This document shows positions 31,250-41,575 of a stretch of DNA of 64,000 nt, in pieces. The translations under genes were made by a program, and so were the position numbers. Position 1 is the stretch's first letter. The number at the start of each line of letters is the position of its first letter. The DNA is from Rhynchopus sp. YZ270_cl-10 (Eukaryota; Euglenozoa; Diplonemea; Diplonemida; Diplonemidae). Below the pieces are notes generated by a model. That model worked only from the letters and a program-made list of their open reading frames with translations, was not told the origin of the DNA and ran no database searches. The DNA lies in contig OZ037912.1 in the NCBI GenBank assembly GCA_964035575.1, forward strand, positions 1,116,001 to 1,180,000, written 5' to 3'.

Positions 31250-31950
31250 CACCCTCGACAACGCCCGCCAAAAGGCGCCCCTTGTTTCTGGGAGTTGGTT
31301 CTCATGTTTGATACACTGCACAGCAGGCATTACTCTGAGTCCAACGCATGTTTGGCCTGTCTGCGGCGTTGTACTTAAGGTGCACGAAGCCAGGGTCTGG
31401 TGGTAAATTTTGCGTAGTACTGCGACGTGGTACTGCGTGGGTCTGGGAATATGGGTACCTGGGTACAGGATATTTGTTGTCAAAGACATCTTCCACCATG
31501 CATTGGGGAGGGTAAGACAGTGGTCGCAGTTTGTACTTGATAGCATTACAACATTTAACTTCTCCACGGGGGTCTTGGGCCGTTCATTCGGTTATACCTT
31601 GACCAGCGGAAGAAGCCTTTTTGGTATCTAGAATATCCGGTATTCCCGAACGGAGGCACACTTTGTGTGTTACTACGACCTGGCAACTTCCAGCAGTAGG
31701 TTAAGTAATCTTTCTTGTAAATTGTTGGATCATTATCTCCTCAGTGCATGAATGCCCCACGTGATTGGACACTTTTGTGTTTTGTCATGTGGAACTGTGG
31801 TTGCTCTACGACTTTTTTCCTTGTACACCAGTGTACCTGGGTACCTGGGTGCAAAGTTTTCCACAATTTTGATGCTAGATAGATGTTATAACAAAGAGAA
31901 TTCAGAACAAAACAACACCCTGCCCCATACACACTAAATTGTCATACTTC
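31250..31950 (+). repeat. Interior repeat block shared with the 11-kb element
   Basis: 31260-31390 (core CCCGCCAAAAGGCGCCCCTT) is matched at 55046-55170. 31400-31790 is matched, inverted, at 49845-50160. 31890-31945 is matched, inverted, at 54722-54785. The blocks are scrambled, so material has been exchanged between elements. No gene recognised. Confidence 0.7.
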
Positions 31951-32118
31951 AAGAGCATGTCTGGGCCAAAATTGTTGTGATCCAAATGAGTAAGGCGACC
32001 AACAAAGTCTTTTGGACTTTTTTGTTGCGTCGACTCTGGCAATTGGGGTACGTGCACGTGTGTACCTGCGTATCTGGGTGCCTGGACACCCAGTGCCAGA
32101 TTCAGCGGGGGTACCCCC

Positions 32119-33041
32119 TAGGCATAGGTGCCCGGCGAGTTAAAAACAACTCGGCAACTCGCCCAAATTCGGCCAACAACTCGCCCATTTTTTTTGGGCG
32201 AGTTGTTTTTTTTTGGGATTTTTTATGGCTACAAAAACACAGGTACACAGGTACACAGGTACACAGGTACACAGGTACACAGGTACACAGGTACACAGGT
32301 ACACAGGTACACAGGTACACAGGTACACAGGTACACAGGTACACAGGTACACAGGTACACAGGTACACAGGTACACAGGTACACAGGTACACCACATCAC
32401 GTTTTATCTTGTGCATTCCAGCTTGAACGACTCTTTGCCGCTTCACAGCTGGTCTGTGAATGTGCGCTTTGTGTGGTTTTGTGTATCCCAAAGGAAGTCG
32501 TCGCCAAAGCATTTTGACTAAACGTGTGAACGTTGTGAACCTGGAATCGATAGCAGACAGGAAAAGAGGATGGGCAGGCAGCGCCTGCCCGACCTGTGTG
32601 AAGTGAATTAGTGATTGCCTGACAGATGTCTGGGGAACCGTGTGTTCTGTGTGGGTATCCATGTACGGAGTATATCCCATTCCAGCAATTACCAAAAACC
32701 GTGAGTGTGCACGGTGGCCCATGGACCACCACGACCTAGTTACCACCTATGACTAGTCATATGAGGTGCATGTAATGAGTGGCGTTTGGCCTTAGCCCTG
32801 GTTGTTTTTCTTGAGATTATGTGTTGTACCAACGTTACATGTGTGTAACCTTACAACGTCCCCTCCCATCCCTGTATGTTTTTGCCTGTAAAAATGGGCG
32901 AGTTGTGGCCGAGTTGTGGCCGAGTTGTGCCGAGTATAGGGCGAGTTGTGTCCGAGTTGTGCGAGTTTTGGGCGAGTTGTTAGGTGAAATCGTAAAGTTC
33001 GGACAACTCGCCCAAAAACGACTCGCCGGGCACCTATGCGG
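32119..33041. mobile_element. TIR element nested in the MULE-like element
   Basis: Ends GCATAGGTGCCCGGCGAGT and its inverted copy (33023-33041). Subterminal regions are rich in GGGCGAGTTGT words (32150-32215, 32895-33015). The word GGTACCCCC stands near both ends and may be a 9-bp target duplication offset by a few bases. The interior carries the 8-mer array and an inverted copy of a repeat also found at 40126-40325. Confidence 0.6.
32239..32390. repeat. Tandem array of ACAGGTAC, 19 units
   Basis: 152 bp of perfect 8-mer repeats containing the palindrome GTAC. A three-unit relic of the same word occurs at about 49735-49752. Open frames through it are artefacts. Confidence 0.97.
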
Positions 33042-33227
33042 CCCGGGGTACCCCCGCGAACACCCCTCCCACCAGAAACCCGCAAACCCTCCCTACCGCT
33101 GCCTGGGTCTGAAATGTCTTTTTTACAAACGTTTGGGGCTGAACTGTCTTTATCGAAACATGTTGGGCCCATACTGTCCAAAAGTCAAACGTAGTGGGCC
33201 AGACTGTCCTTATCCCATATATCAAAC

Positions 33228-33284
33228 ACACCACCAGACACCGTTTTCGGTTGCTAAATTTTGAAGCCCCTTTTTAGTGAAAAA
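33228..33284 (+). promoter_or_regulatory. Conserved 5' block of receptor gene 2
   Basis: Same block as upstream of copy 1, but the branch-like word is TTGCTAAA instead of TTGCTAAC. The GAAGCCCCTTTTTAG acceptor-like end and 8-base spacing to ATG are kept. Everything further upstream is displaced by the 2.2-kb insertion. Confidence 0.45.
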
Positions 33285-36200
33285 ATGACCCCGATGCGGG
33301 GAAGACGTGTGGAGGGTGTGGTGCTGCTGCTTGCGGTGGCTGTGCTGCCAGGAATGGTTGTCGCAGACATCCCTGAGTGCAACACAGACCTCTGGCAGTG
33401 CCACTACTACGTGTCGCCGACGTTTGCACAAGCGATCCGGATGAAGTTTGACGGACAGTGGAGGCAAATCAAAGCAGACCCGAAGCTGCACGACGCATAC
33501 TGCGACCCGGAGATGTGGAAGACGCGGTCTGAGATCTGTGGGGGATGCCCCATCAAGCTCACGCTGTCTTCGCCGTCGTCGCTGACGAAGGATGTGATCT
33601 GCCTGCGCGACAACGCGTTCGCCCCTTACTCGCTGAACCAGCACATGGACCTGAAGCACGCGTTGAACGGGAAGGAACTGGAGATTGTGGTGCCTGAGAA
33701 CGACGGGTGCAACGCTGCAGACTGGGCGACGAAGAACTTTGCGGGCAAGATGGCGATTGTGAACAACAGGCTTCGCACGTGCACGTACAACCAGCAGTTT
33801 GCGCATGCTGCTGCGGCTGGGGCTGTGATTGGCCTGATGTCTGCGTCGCGGGGGAAGCACTATGTGTGGAACTGGCATGTGTACAAGATGACTGGTGACG
33901 GGAAGGCCTTCCCAAACATGCTTGCGTATGCGCTGGAGTCGTTCCACGGGGACCAGATCTATGCTGCGACGTCGACTGTGCGGGGCAAGGTGGAGTACTC
34001 GTGCAGTGTGTACAGCAACAGGGAGACGGACATGTCGCTGAACTACGACGAGGACGACTGCCCGTGGTGGTTCCTGGGTGGGACAAGGATGTGTGACAAG
34101 GAGTTCACCGGACGGCGGAGGATGTGCACGAGGTGCCCGCTGGAGATCGACGTTGGTGACCCGACCTTCAAGCCGTGTGTGTGGGGACCCGACTTCAACC
34201 CAGCGCGGAAGGAGAACTACCTGACGGGAACACTGAGCCTCCCTTCGACACAGAACGTGGTGTATCTGTCGAGGTCGTACATGACGGATGACGGCTGTAG
34301 CGACGCGTCGTGGGCTGGGCTGGCTGGAAAGCTGGTGGCATTCCAGCCGGAGCGTTGGAGGGGTCCGTGTTCACACTATGAGTCTGTGATGCGTGCTCAG
34401 CGTGCAGGTGTGTCGGGGGTGATTCTTGTGGTGAGGCCAAATCACTGGCATCTTACCCGTCTTCAGGGCACGCAGCAAAACATCAAGATCCCGATTGGGA
34501 CACTAGCACCAAGGGACAGTGAACGCTGGATCAACTGGATGATGCAGGGGACGGCTCTCCCGAACGGCCGTGGGTGGGAGCGTGCGAGCCCGATGGCGAA
34601 GGGGGTGCTGATCCCGCACGAGGTGACGCCTGCGCCGCCGGTGAAGGTGGAGCTGGTGGAGCCCATCCCTGAGGAGGACACGGATGAGGTGACGTCTGAG
34701 GCGGGGTTCGTTGTGTCTGTGATTCTGATCCCGCTTCTGCTGATTGTGCTGTGTGTGCACTTTGCGCTGACACGCCAGTCTGGGCTGTCTGGGCCTGGTG
34801 TGCCGCTGGAGGTTATGTCGACAACGCTGTCAGTGGTGCTGCTGGTTGTGCTTGCACTGGCCACGTTTGCACTGACGAACAAGGCTGGACAGGACTCACT
34901 CGACACGTCGAAGGCGAACGCCGACAACGCAATGATGTACGCGTCTGGGCGGAACAAGGGGAACGTGGACTCAATGGCGGGGCAGGTGGTGGGACAGATG
35001 GTGCAGATTGCATACTCGACGTTGCAGGCGTTCCTTCTGGAAGGACACGACAAGGGGGAAATGATTAGTGCAATGTTCCAAACAGACCACGACGGAACAT
35101 TCGCAACGTTCGTTCAGCACCGCAACAGAGTTGCGCACCTTCAACGTGCAAGGAGTACGGGACACTACTCTGACGAGGGGTGGATATACCACATTGTCAC
35201 AAAGCAGGGATTCTTCATGGACAACCTGCGTGTGAACGACTACCGTGTGCAGGATGCCCTCGGCCGCACCATCTTCGACACAAACAGCGCAGACAACTTT
35301 GGTATTATGCAGAACTTCCTTGAAGGCAACAGGCCTACCGTGAACGACAAAGGTCCGAACGTGCCAAAAGCCCTGTGGAACCCACTGCACTGGGCGTTCA
35401 GCAACAAGCTTCCGACGGATGCGTTCACTTGGCAGCAAGCGGAAGCTGCTGCGGGTAACAAGAACATGATCATCGACCCCGTGCAGTCGTACACGTACTC
35501 GCGCTTCCTGCGGTCGCCGGTTATGACGTGGTACTTCCCCTTCTCAAAGGCAACGGGAGGGGACACGTCGACTGACGGGATTGTGTTTTGCAGCAGAGGT
35601 CTTGCGGAGCTGTCGCGCATGCTGAAAAACAACCTGGGGACGTGGGACAGATCCGTGAAGTTTGCAGAGAATGCGACTCTGGTGGTGCTGGACCAGACGA
35701 CAGGGAACATCATTGCGAGCAACGACGTGTCCAACACCTTCTACACAAGCGAGGTGTACGGGGAGATCTTCGGGCCGACGAACACAGAGCGCGACGAGAC
35801 ACTGCAGTTTGGGTTCAAGCTGGAGACTGTGGACACAACTTCACTGATTCCACTGAACGCAATTGCGAACAAGTGGCGGACGGAACACGGAGGCCTGGTG
35901 CTGCGTGGTGCCTCGTCGTCCGCGACGGGAGCGGCACTGTTTACGTTTGACCAGAAGGACTACTACGACACACACGGGAACTCGCGCACGCTTCTGCTGG
36001 TGAACTTTGAGGGTGGGATCAAGGACGCGTCGAAGGAGAACTGGGACGTTGTTGGGGCAGGGGTGCAGACGACGTCGGATGGCGACTTCAAGCAGGTCGG
36101 GGTGTTCTCCGGCTCTGCACCTGTGCTGGTGCACACATACCTGACGACACGTGTGGCACGTGTGGCACAGCAGGAGTCTCAGGAGTACAAGCTGACGGCA

Positions 36201-38141
36201 CCGCACCCTGTGCCTGGGGTATCCGGGTCTGCGGTGTACACACTGCGGAACAGTTCTGACCTGACACAGAAGACGTGGGTGCACAGAGACCCCTTCTTCA
36301 GATACCACGACTACACGCTGTCGGTGTTCATCCGCCCTGACGTGGACATGAACGAGGGTGACAGCAGCCCGACGTCACCGCGCATCTTCTCCGACACACA
36401 GATCGGAGACTCTGCAATCCGCTGGTACGCGAACGGGGAGCTGAGGATTGCGCTCCTGCGGTACGGGTGCTGGGCAAAGCCGATCAAGGGTGGTCTGAGG
36501 GCTGGCCAGTGGGTGCATCTGGCTGCTGTTGTGAACTTTGTGGCGAAGACGTGTGTGGTGTACATGAACGGTGTTCCGATGTCGAGTGGGGAGATGCCTG
36601 GGCTTGTGGAGACGATGTTCCTTCCGTACACGGGGGAGCCGATGCAGATCGGGCTGCACTACAAGGGACGGATGGACGAGTTCCAGGTTGTGAGGAAGGC
36701 GTTGACACAGGAGGATGTGCTGCAGCTGTACAACAACGGGAAGCCTGGTGGGGATCCGATCTCTGTGGGGAGCAGGACGTGGATGGCTAACTTCGACACT
36801 CTGGATACCTTCTTGGGTCGGTACATCGTTGGTGCCCTTGTGCCTGTGAACGACATCACACGTGACGTGGACAAGGCAACAACGCGGAGCAACATGATTC
36901 TGTCGATCCAGAACGAGAACATCGACAAGGAGCTGGAGCGGAAGCTGGCTGTGACTGTGCTTGTGGTGGTGGTGATCTGCCTGGTTGCTGTGCTGCTGTT
37001 CATGGTGTTCAACAGGATGATCACGTCCCCGTTTGCGTCCTTTGCGGAGAACATGAAGTCTGTTGCGATGATGCGTCTGGAGGAGGTGTCGTCGAAGAAG
37101 GTGTTGATCCAGGAGCTGAACGTGATGGGGAAGGCCATGGACCAGATGGTTGACAACATCAAGCAGTTCAAGAACTTCATGCCGCAGTCCCTCATCCACG
37201 CGCTTGAGGATGCGAGCGAGGAGCAAGATAACTCAGCGTCTCTTGTGTCGAGGTTGACTACTGGCTCATGTCCGACCACGACAACCAGCAAGACTTCGTC
37301 TAAATCGACCCGCACGTCGCATGCGCTGGGGAAGCTTGCCTCAGATGCCACTCATGTGGGACTGGCGAAGAAGAAGGTGTCGCTGTGCCTCGTGAACATG
37401 GCGCAGATGCACACCATCACGGAAAAGGGTTCCGATGAGGCTCTGATTAACCTGCACTCTGAATACCTGACGAGCGTGCTGGGGGCGTTTGCAGCAGGTC
37501 GTGCTATTGCAGACACGTTTGCGGGGGACAAGGTGATGGGATCCTTCAATGCTGTGCGCAACTGTGGCGGCCACGTTATGTATGCCGCAAAGGTTGCCCT
37601 CGAGCTGAAGCGTGTGAGCGTTGCAAACGAGAAGGCAGGGAAACCCACGATGACGTGCGCAATTGTGACGGGTGCGTGCAAGGTCGGGAACTTGGGCGTG
37701 ACGGGAATGAAGAAGTTCACTGTGATTGGGTCCATTGTGAGCTGGCTGCACGCCTTGGAGAGGTACGGAAGCGCACACGGATTCAGCCCTGTTGCAGACA
37801 ACGACGTGTTCGACGCCACACTGGGACAAATGAGCTGCATGCTGATGGCCGCAGTGGAGTTCCCGAAGAGATACCATTCAGGAACCCGTGTCTTTGTGAT
37901 AGCTTCTGCCATGGAGTCAGGCGACGACGAGTGGATGTACCAGCTCGCACAGAGGGAGGCGGGAGACGTCAACGCAAAATGGAACGAGGTTGTGACGCAC
38001 ATTGTGAGGAACAACTGGCCTTCCGTCCCACAGGACTTCAGTATCCTGCAGCATCAGCACGTCCCCGAGGTTGTGTTGAAGAAGGTGAAGGAAGCAGTCA
38101 TGGAGAAGCACTACACTCCCGAAACCATCACTTACCACTGA
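33285..38141 (+). CDS. Giant receptor with PA, Cache-like and LamG-like domains and a pseudo-cyclase tail, copy 2
   Basis: 1,618 residues with the same layout as copy 1: signal peptide, two PA-type domains, two helices, a Cache-like sensor with a LamG-like insert, a third helix, and a cyclase fold with Asn for the first metal Asp and no Asn/Arg catalytic pair. Most of the protein is identical to copy 1. Differences fall in short clusters: GTRM for GINM near 270, TLAPRDSER for TISGKHSER near 407, several patches at about 570-740 in the sensor, DTFLGRY for the longer VGTSGSSHSLRSY near 1177, and the Ser/Thr-rich linker plus scattered sites in the cyclase fold (for example NLHSEYLTSVLGAFAAG). 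The frame is intact, so it is probably functional. ATG 33285 is the start; an in-frame TTG upstream lies in the 5' block. Confidence 0.8.
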   Translation: MTPMRGRRVEGVVLLLAVAVLPGMVVADIPECNTDLWQCHYYVSPTFAQAIRMKFDGQWRQIKADPKLHDAYCDPEMWKTRSEICGGCPIKLTLSSPSSLTKDVICLRDNAFAPYSLNQHMDLKHALNGKELEIVVPENDGCNAADWATKNFAGKMAIVNNRLRTCTYNQQFAHAAAAGAVIGLMSASRGKHYVWNWHVYKMTGDGKAFPNMLAYALESFHGDQIYAATSTVRGKVEYSCSVYSNRETDMSLNYDEDDCPWWFLGGTRMCDKEFTGRRRMCTRCPLEIDVGDPTFKPCVWGPDFNPARKENYLTGTLSLPSTQNVVYLSRSYMTDDGCSDASWAGLAGKLVAFQPERWRGPCSHYESVMRAQRAGVSGVILVVRPNHWHLTRLQGTQQNIKIPIGTLAPRDSERWINWMMQGTALPNGRGWERASPMAKGVLIPHEVTPAPPVKVELVEPIPEEDTDEVTSEAGFVVSVILIPLLLIVLCVHFALTRQSGLSGPGVPLEVMSTTLSVVLLVVLALATFALTNKAGQDSLDTSKANADNAMMYASGRNKGNVDSMAGQVVGQMVQIAYSTLQAFLLEGHDKGEMISAMFQTDHDGTFATFVQHRNRVAHLQRARSTGHYSDEGWIYHIVTKQGFFMDNLRVNDYRVQDALGRTIFDTNSADNFGIMQNFLEGNRPTVNDKGPNVPKALWNPLHWAFSNKLPTDAFTWQQAEAAAGNKNMIIDPVQSYTYSRFLRSPVMTWYFPFSKATGGDTSTDGIVFCSRGLAELSRMLKNNLGTWDRSVKFAENATLVVLDQTTGNIIASNDVSNTFYTSEVYGEIFGPTNTERDETLQFGFKLETVDTTSLIPLNAIANKWRTEHGGLVLRGASSSATGAALFTFDQKDYYDTHGNSRTLLLVNFEGGIKDASKENWDVVGAGVQTTSDGDFKQVGVFSGSAPVLVHTYLTTRVARVAQQESQEYKLTAPHPVPGVSGSAVYTLRNSSDLTQKTWVHRDPFFRYHDYTLSVFIRPDVDMNEGDSSPTSPRIFSDTQIGDSAIRWYANGELRIALLRYGCWAKPIKGGLRAGQWVHLAAVVNFVAKTCVVYMNGVPMSSGEMPGLVETMFLPYTGEPMQIGLHYKGRMDEFQVVRKALTQEDVLQLYNNGKPGGDPISVGSRTWMANFDTLDTFLGRYIVGALVPVNDITRDVDKATTRSNMILSIQNENIDKELERKLAVTVLVVVVICLVAVLLFMVFNRMITSPFASFAENMKSVAMMRLEEVSSKKVLIQELNVMGKAMDQMVDNIKQFKNFMPQSLIHALEDASEEQDNSASLVSRLTTGSCPTTTTSKTSSKSTRTSHALGKLASDATHVGLAKKKVSLCLVNMAQMHTITEKGSDEALINLHSEYLTSVLGAFAAGRAIADTFAGDKVMGSFNAVRNCGGHVMYAAKVALELKRVSVANEKAGKPTMTCAIVTGACKVGNLGVTGMKKFTVIGSIVSWLHALERYGSAHGFSPVADNDVFDATLGQMSCMLMAAVEFPKRYHSGTRVFVIASAMESGDDEWMYQLAQREAGDVNAKWNEVVTHIVRNNWPSVPQDFSILQHQHVPEVVLKKVKEAVMEKHYTPETITYH

Positions 38142-38440
38142 GAGCCAGCACCCCCACCCTCCCAATGCTCCATGTACGTTGTTTCTATGTTGACCTTTCC
38201 AGGTGACAAACCTAATCAATGACTGTCAGACATTGCTGCTAATTTAATTATGAGTCAGTCCATAACCCACCTGATTTTTACCCCGCGTATACGTATAGAC
38301 GCGTAAAGGCTGGGGAAAATGGGTGGTGTTTGGCCTATACGGGCCTAAAAAAGAAAAAAGGGGGTTTTTCGGGCCGAAGCCCAGACGGCAGACCCCGAGA
38401 CATAACCTAGTGCTCCATAAGCGCGGAAGGCAGTGTCATG
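38142..38440. other. 3' flank of receptor gene 2
   Basis: The first 70 bases resemble the copy 1 3' flank. The rest has no recognised feature. Confidence 0.4.
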
Positions 38441-39055
38441 CACCATGGACTCGTAATGACATTACGCGCGTCATGACGAGGTAATTACGAGTGCCTTGAC
38501 GAGGGCACCCCCTCGTAATTACGAGGGGGTGCCCTCGTCATGACGAGGTAATTACGAGGGCACCCCCTCGTAATTACCACGTCACGACGTCGTCATGACG
38601 TGGGCACCCACGACAAGGCGATTTTTGACCAATAAAAAAAAATTTTTTTTTATCGTGCAATTTTTGACTCGTGTACAAATCCTTCAGGAAGAACCAAAAA
38701 TTATAATCTGGGAGCGTGTAATTATTACCAAGCGTGTAATTATGAATCGTTAGCGATTTGCGACCAAAAATGTCAGCCGTGTAATTATGGGTAATAATTA
38801 CACGCTCAAACCCACTTTTGGTGATCCTAAGTCGCCAAAGGGAAAGGGACTCTGCAAATTTTTTTTTTCCCCCTATAAGGGTTAATTTCGACGATTTGAG
38901 CCCATTCAAAGCAAAATTTGACCCATTTGAGCAGTTCTAGGCCCCTCAAACACGTTTTTGATTATCCGCCAAAGGAGGCTACGCTAAATCTCGTAAAAAT
39001 CGCAAAACCTGAAAAAACCTGCAGAATTTTTGGGGCTTTTTTAGGCAAAAAATAG

Positions 39056-39231
39056 TGAGGGGAGTTGGGTCCAGTCATAGGGGGTATAGCATATTTTTTG
39101 TAAAATTCTTCAAAAAAACGAGGATTTTTGCTGGGTACAATGCAAATTTCAGAAAAATCCCAATTTTCGACGGTCATATTTGGAGCAAATTATCCGCCCA
39201 CGCACCCCGATTTTGTGTCAAAAACCGACTT
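39056..39231 (+). repeat. Repeat block shared with 12857-13032
   Basis: About 175 bp with high identity, including GGGAGTTGGGTCCAGTCATA and GGATTTTTGCTGGGTACAA. It links the two non-coding TIR elements as relatives. A GC-rich hairpin stretch follows at 39395-39500 (CCCCGAGTC paired with GACTCGGGG). Confidence 0.75.
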
Positions 39232-39686
39232 TGCTCAGAAGTTGTGAGAGGTCCTCCCTACACTTATTTTCATAAAAGTGGATCTGGTGGCGACTTGCAG
39301 AGCAGTCGTTGCGACACCGCGACAGAGGTTCCAATTCCATTAGCTATTTCCCTGTTCAAGGCTACCAATCTGACACAAACCACACGATGGAGTGGCCGGA
39401 CCCTTTTGGCCGGACCCCGAGTCAGCCCGGCGGACTCGGGGTGAGCGCTCAGTCCGGATTGGACTGAGTACCCCGCGCGGACCCTATTTAGGGTACCCCG
39501 GTCCGTTGCACCACAACCGAGTGTGAGCAATGACACAAGGGGGTATGATTAGTTGCATGACAAGACTAAATAATGACAAGGCCTGTTAGTCTTGTCATGT
39601 AACTGGTCATGCACCTTGTCATGTCATGTCACTTTACATGTAAAGTACATGTAAAAAAAGTTACATGGAAAGCACATGTAAAAGCG

Positions 39687-40121
39687 CATGTCATGTCATG
39701 TCATGTCATGTCATGTCATGTCATGTCATGTCATGTCATGTCATGTCATGTCATGTCATGTCATGTCATGTCATGTCATGTCATGTCATGTCATGTCATG
39801 TCATGTCATGTCATGTCATGTCATGTCATGTCATGTCATGTCATGTCATGTCATGTCATGTCATGTCATGTCATGTCATGTCATGTCATGTCATGTCATG
39901 TCATGTCATGTCATGTCATGTCATGTCATGTCATGTCATGTCATGTCATGTCATGTCATGTCATGTCATGTCATGTCATGTCATGTCATGTCATGTCATG
40001 TCATGTCATGTCATGTCATGTCATGTCATGTCATGTCATGTCATGTCATGTCATGTCATGTCATGTCATGTCATGTCATGTCATGTCATGTCATGTCATG
40101 TCATGTCATGTCATGTCATGT
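39687..40121. repeat. Tandem array of CATGT, 87 units
   Basis: 435 bp of perfect pentamer containing the palindrome CATG. Sparser CATG words precede it from about 39595. Frames through it are artefacts. Confidence 0.98.
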
Positions 40122-40125
40122 CATT

Positions 40126-40325
40126 TTACTTCACCGTCGTGTATACTCCGGACATGGATACCCACACAGAATACACGGTTACCCAGACATCTGTCAGGCA
40201 ATCACTGATTCACATTAACACAGGTCGGGCAGGTGCTGCCTGCCCATCCTCTTTTTCCTGTCTGCTATCGATTCCAGGTTCACAAGGGATACACAAAACC
40301 ACACAAAGCGCGATCGCGCTTCTTC
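40126..40325 (+). repeat. Repeat next to the CATGT array, inverted copy of 32460-32690
   Basis: Shared words CATGGATACCCACACAGAA and CTGTCTGCTATCGATTCCAG. In the other copy the 8-mer array abuts the opposite side of the same repeat. Confidence 0.75.
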
Positions 40326-41032
40326 GGCAACGTGTCGAAATCAGTGCGTCACACGGCCCTGAGCCCCTCTAAGCCAGTGATGGCCGCAGACGTGTATGCG
40401 TCTGCGGACGCTGCAGGTTTTCTCTTAGTGGCTAAGCCAGGGGACCTGAGGGTTCAACACCGTTGGGACGCATTGAGAGGGCGGGAAGTGTCGGGGACAC
40501 TGTATGGGCGGTTCTACGCCAAGTCCGCTCAAAAACCCTTGTAGACGCGGTGGAATGACAGTAAAGGCAAAGCGCCCCATCCACTAGTGGGCCTGCCGAA
40601 GGTGTCCTCATTGGTGATGGGAGACTGGGTCTAGGAAACCGAGAAAAGGCGACGTGTGGTGTATTAGGTGCCCGCATGCAAATGTGGACTCTGAAGAAGT
40701 ATTTTCATCATAAGAAGATAAAGAAGACGAGGCACATGCGGGGGCAGTGCTTTAGTCGAGTCTACGACCGTGTCTAGTGCAGGGCTATTGTAGACTGAGC
40801 TGCAAGACCAAGGGTAGGAATTGGGCATTGCCATCTCTGAAAGTCATACGAGGTGTTTTTTTTTCAAAGGGAGGGACCGGGTGAGGCAGTGACGGCAGAT
40901 CTGCTCCATCATTTACGCCAGAATAATTTCCCTTAACTTTGATCACTCCCCGACCCATTGATGGGCACCTAAGCGCATGACATTGGTCACTACGATCCAA
41001 ATACGGACTAAAGGTGACCACGTTGTCTTGGT

Positions 41033-41575
41033 TTGGCTGTATGCAAACACAATTACCCTACACAATGCCTGGGTACCAAAGCCCGCCTGCCCTGGGACAA
41101 GGCTGCGGACACCCCGTCACTTTCCGTGGACTTTGACTGGAGCCGGCTCCCCTTGAGGGCGCCTTCGTCGTGGAAATACGGCCCTGAGCGACACACTGCT
41201 TTTCTTGCGTGGCTGAGGTCTCTGGAATTCGTTGAGGACAGCAACAGTTGCATCAGCAACATTGAGCTGGGTATTAGCTTTGGGGTATACTCAGGCATCT
41301 CGCTGCGACAGTGCAAACAGGTCGCCCATGCCCTTTCTGTGCGTGAGCGGGGGAAGGTGATGTCCCTCTGGCTTCGATGGTTCCGGAAGCACTGCACCGA
41401 GAACAAGCTGGACTGCCCCGTTCCCGGAGAGAAAGTGACGATGGTGCACTGCCTACGGCCTATCGGTGCACCTCCGGTCTGGTGGGCACACTCCACGTGC
41501 CAAACTCTGCGCCGGCAGCATTGCCACTATCCTGAAGTACCTGACGAGGTCCATCAGTTCCCTGTCCGACCGTGA
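41033..41575 (+). pseudogene. Coding-like remnant, possibly from a retroelement
   Basis: The 180-residue frame contains YGPERHTAFLAWLRSLEF followed by ISNIELGISFGVYSG and a WLRWFRKHC segment. This vaguely resembles the region after the reverse transcriptase domain in some non-LTR elements of protists, but no reverse transcriptase motif is visible. It lies inside the TIR element and is surrounded by repeats. It is treated as a fossil of unknown family; a host gene fragment is possible. Confidence 0.25.

Larger units (their letters stand above)
30984..33216. mobile_element. Mutator-like TIR element, 2,233 bp, 9-bp target duplication
   Basis: Flanked by the exact 9-bp direct repeat ATATATCAA (30975-30983 and 33217-33225). 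The TIRs are about 118 bp and nearly identical, starting GGGATAAGGACAGTCTGGCC. Each arm contains four imperfect units of about 30 bp beginning GACAGT, likely protein-binding sites. Long TIRs plus a 9-bp duplication fit Mutator-like elements. The interior holds dispersed repeats, GACCAGGTATACCTGGTC palindromes (31155-31230), a nested TIR element and an 8-mer array, and no transposase. It sits 68 bp upstream of receptor gene 2's start codon and so separates the gene from its old 5' sequence. Confidence 0.85.

Noticed and set aside
39285-39350. Possible tRNA with a GGTTCCAATTCC box
   Set aside because: No acceptor stem or anticodon arm could be folded by eye, and it lies inside a mosaic transposable element.
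39609-40372. Long frames with repeated MSCHV through the CATGT array, and the YCTVL frame at 48051-48890
   Set aside because: Stop-free pentamer arrays give long frames by chance; they are simple repeats.
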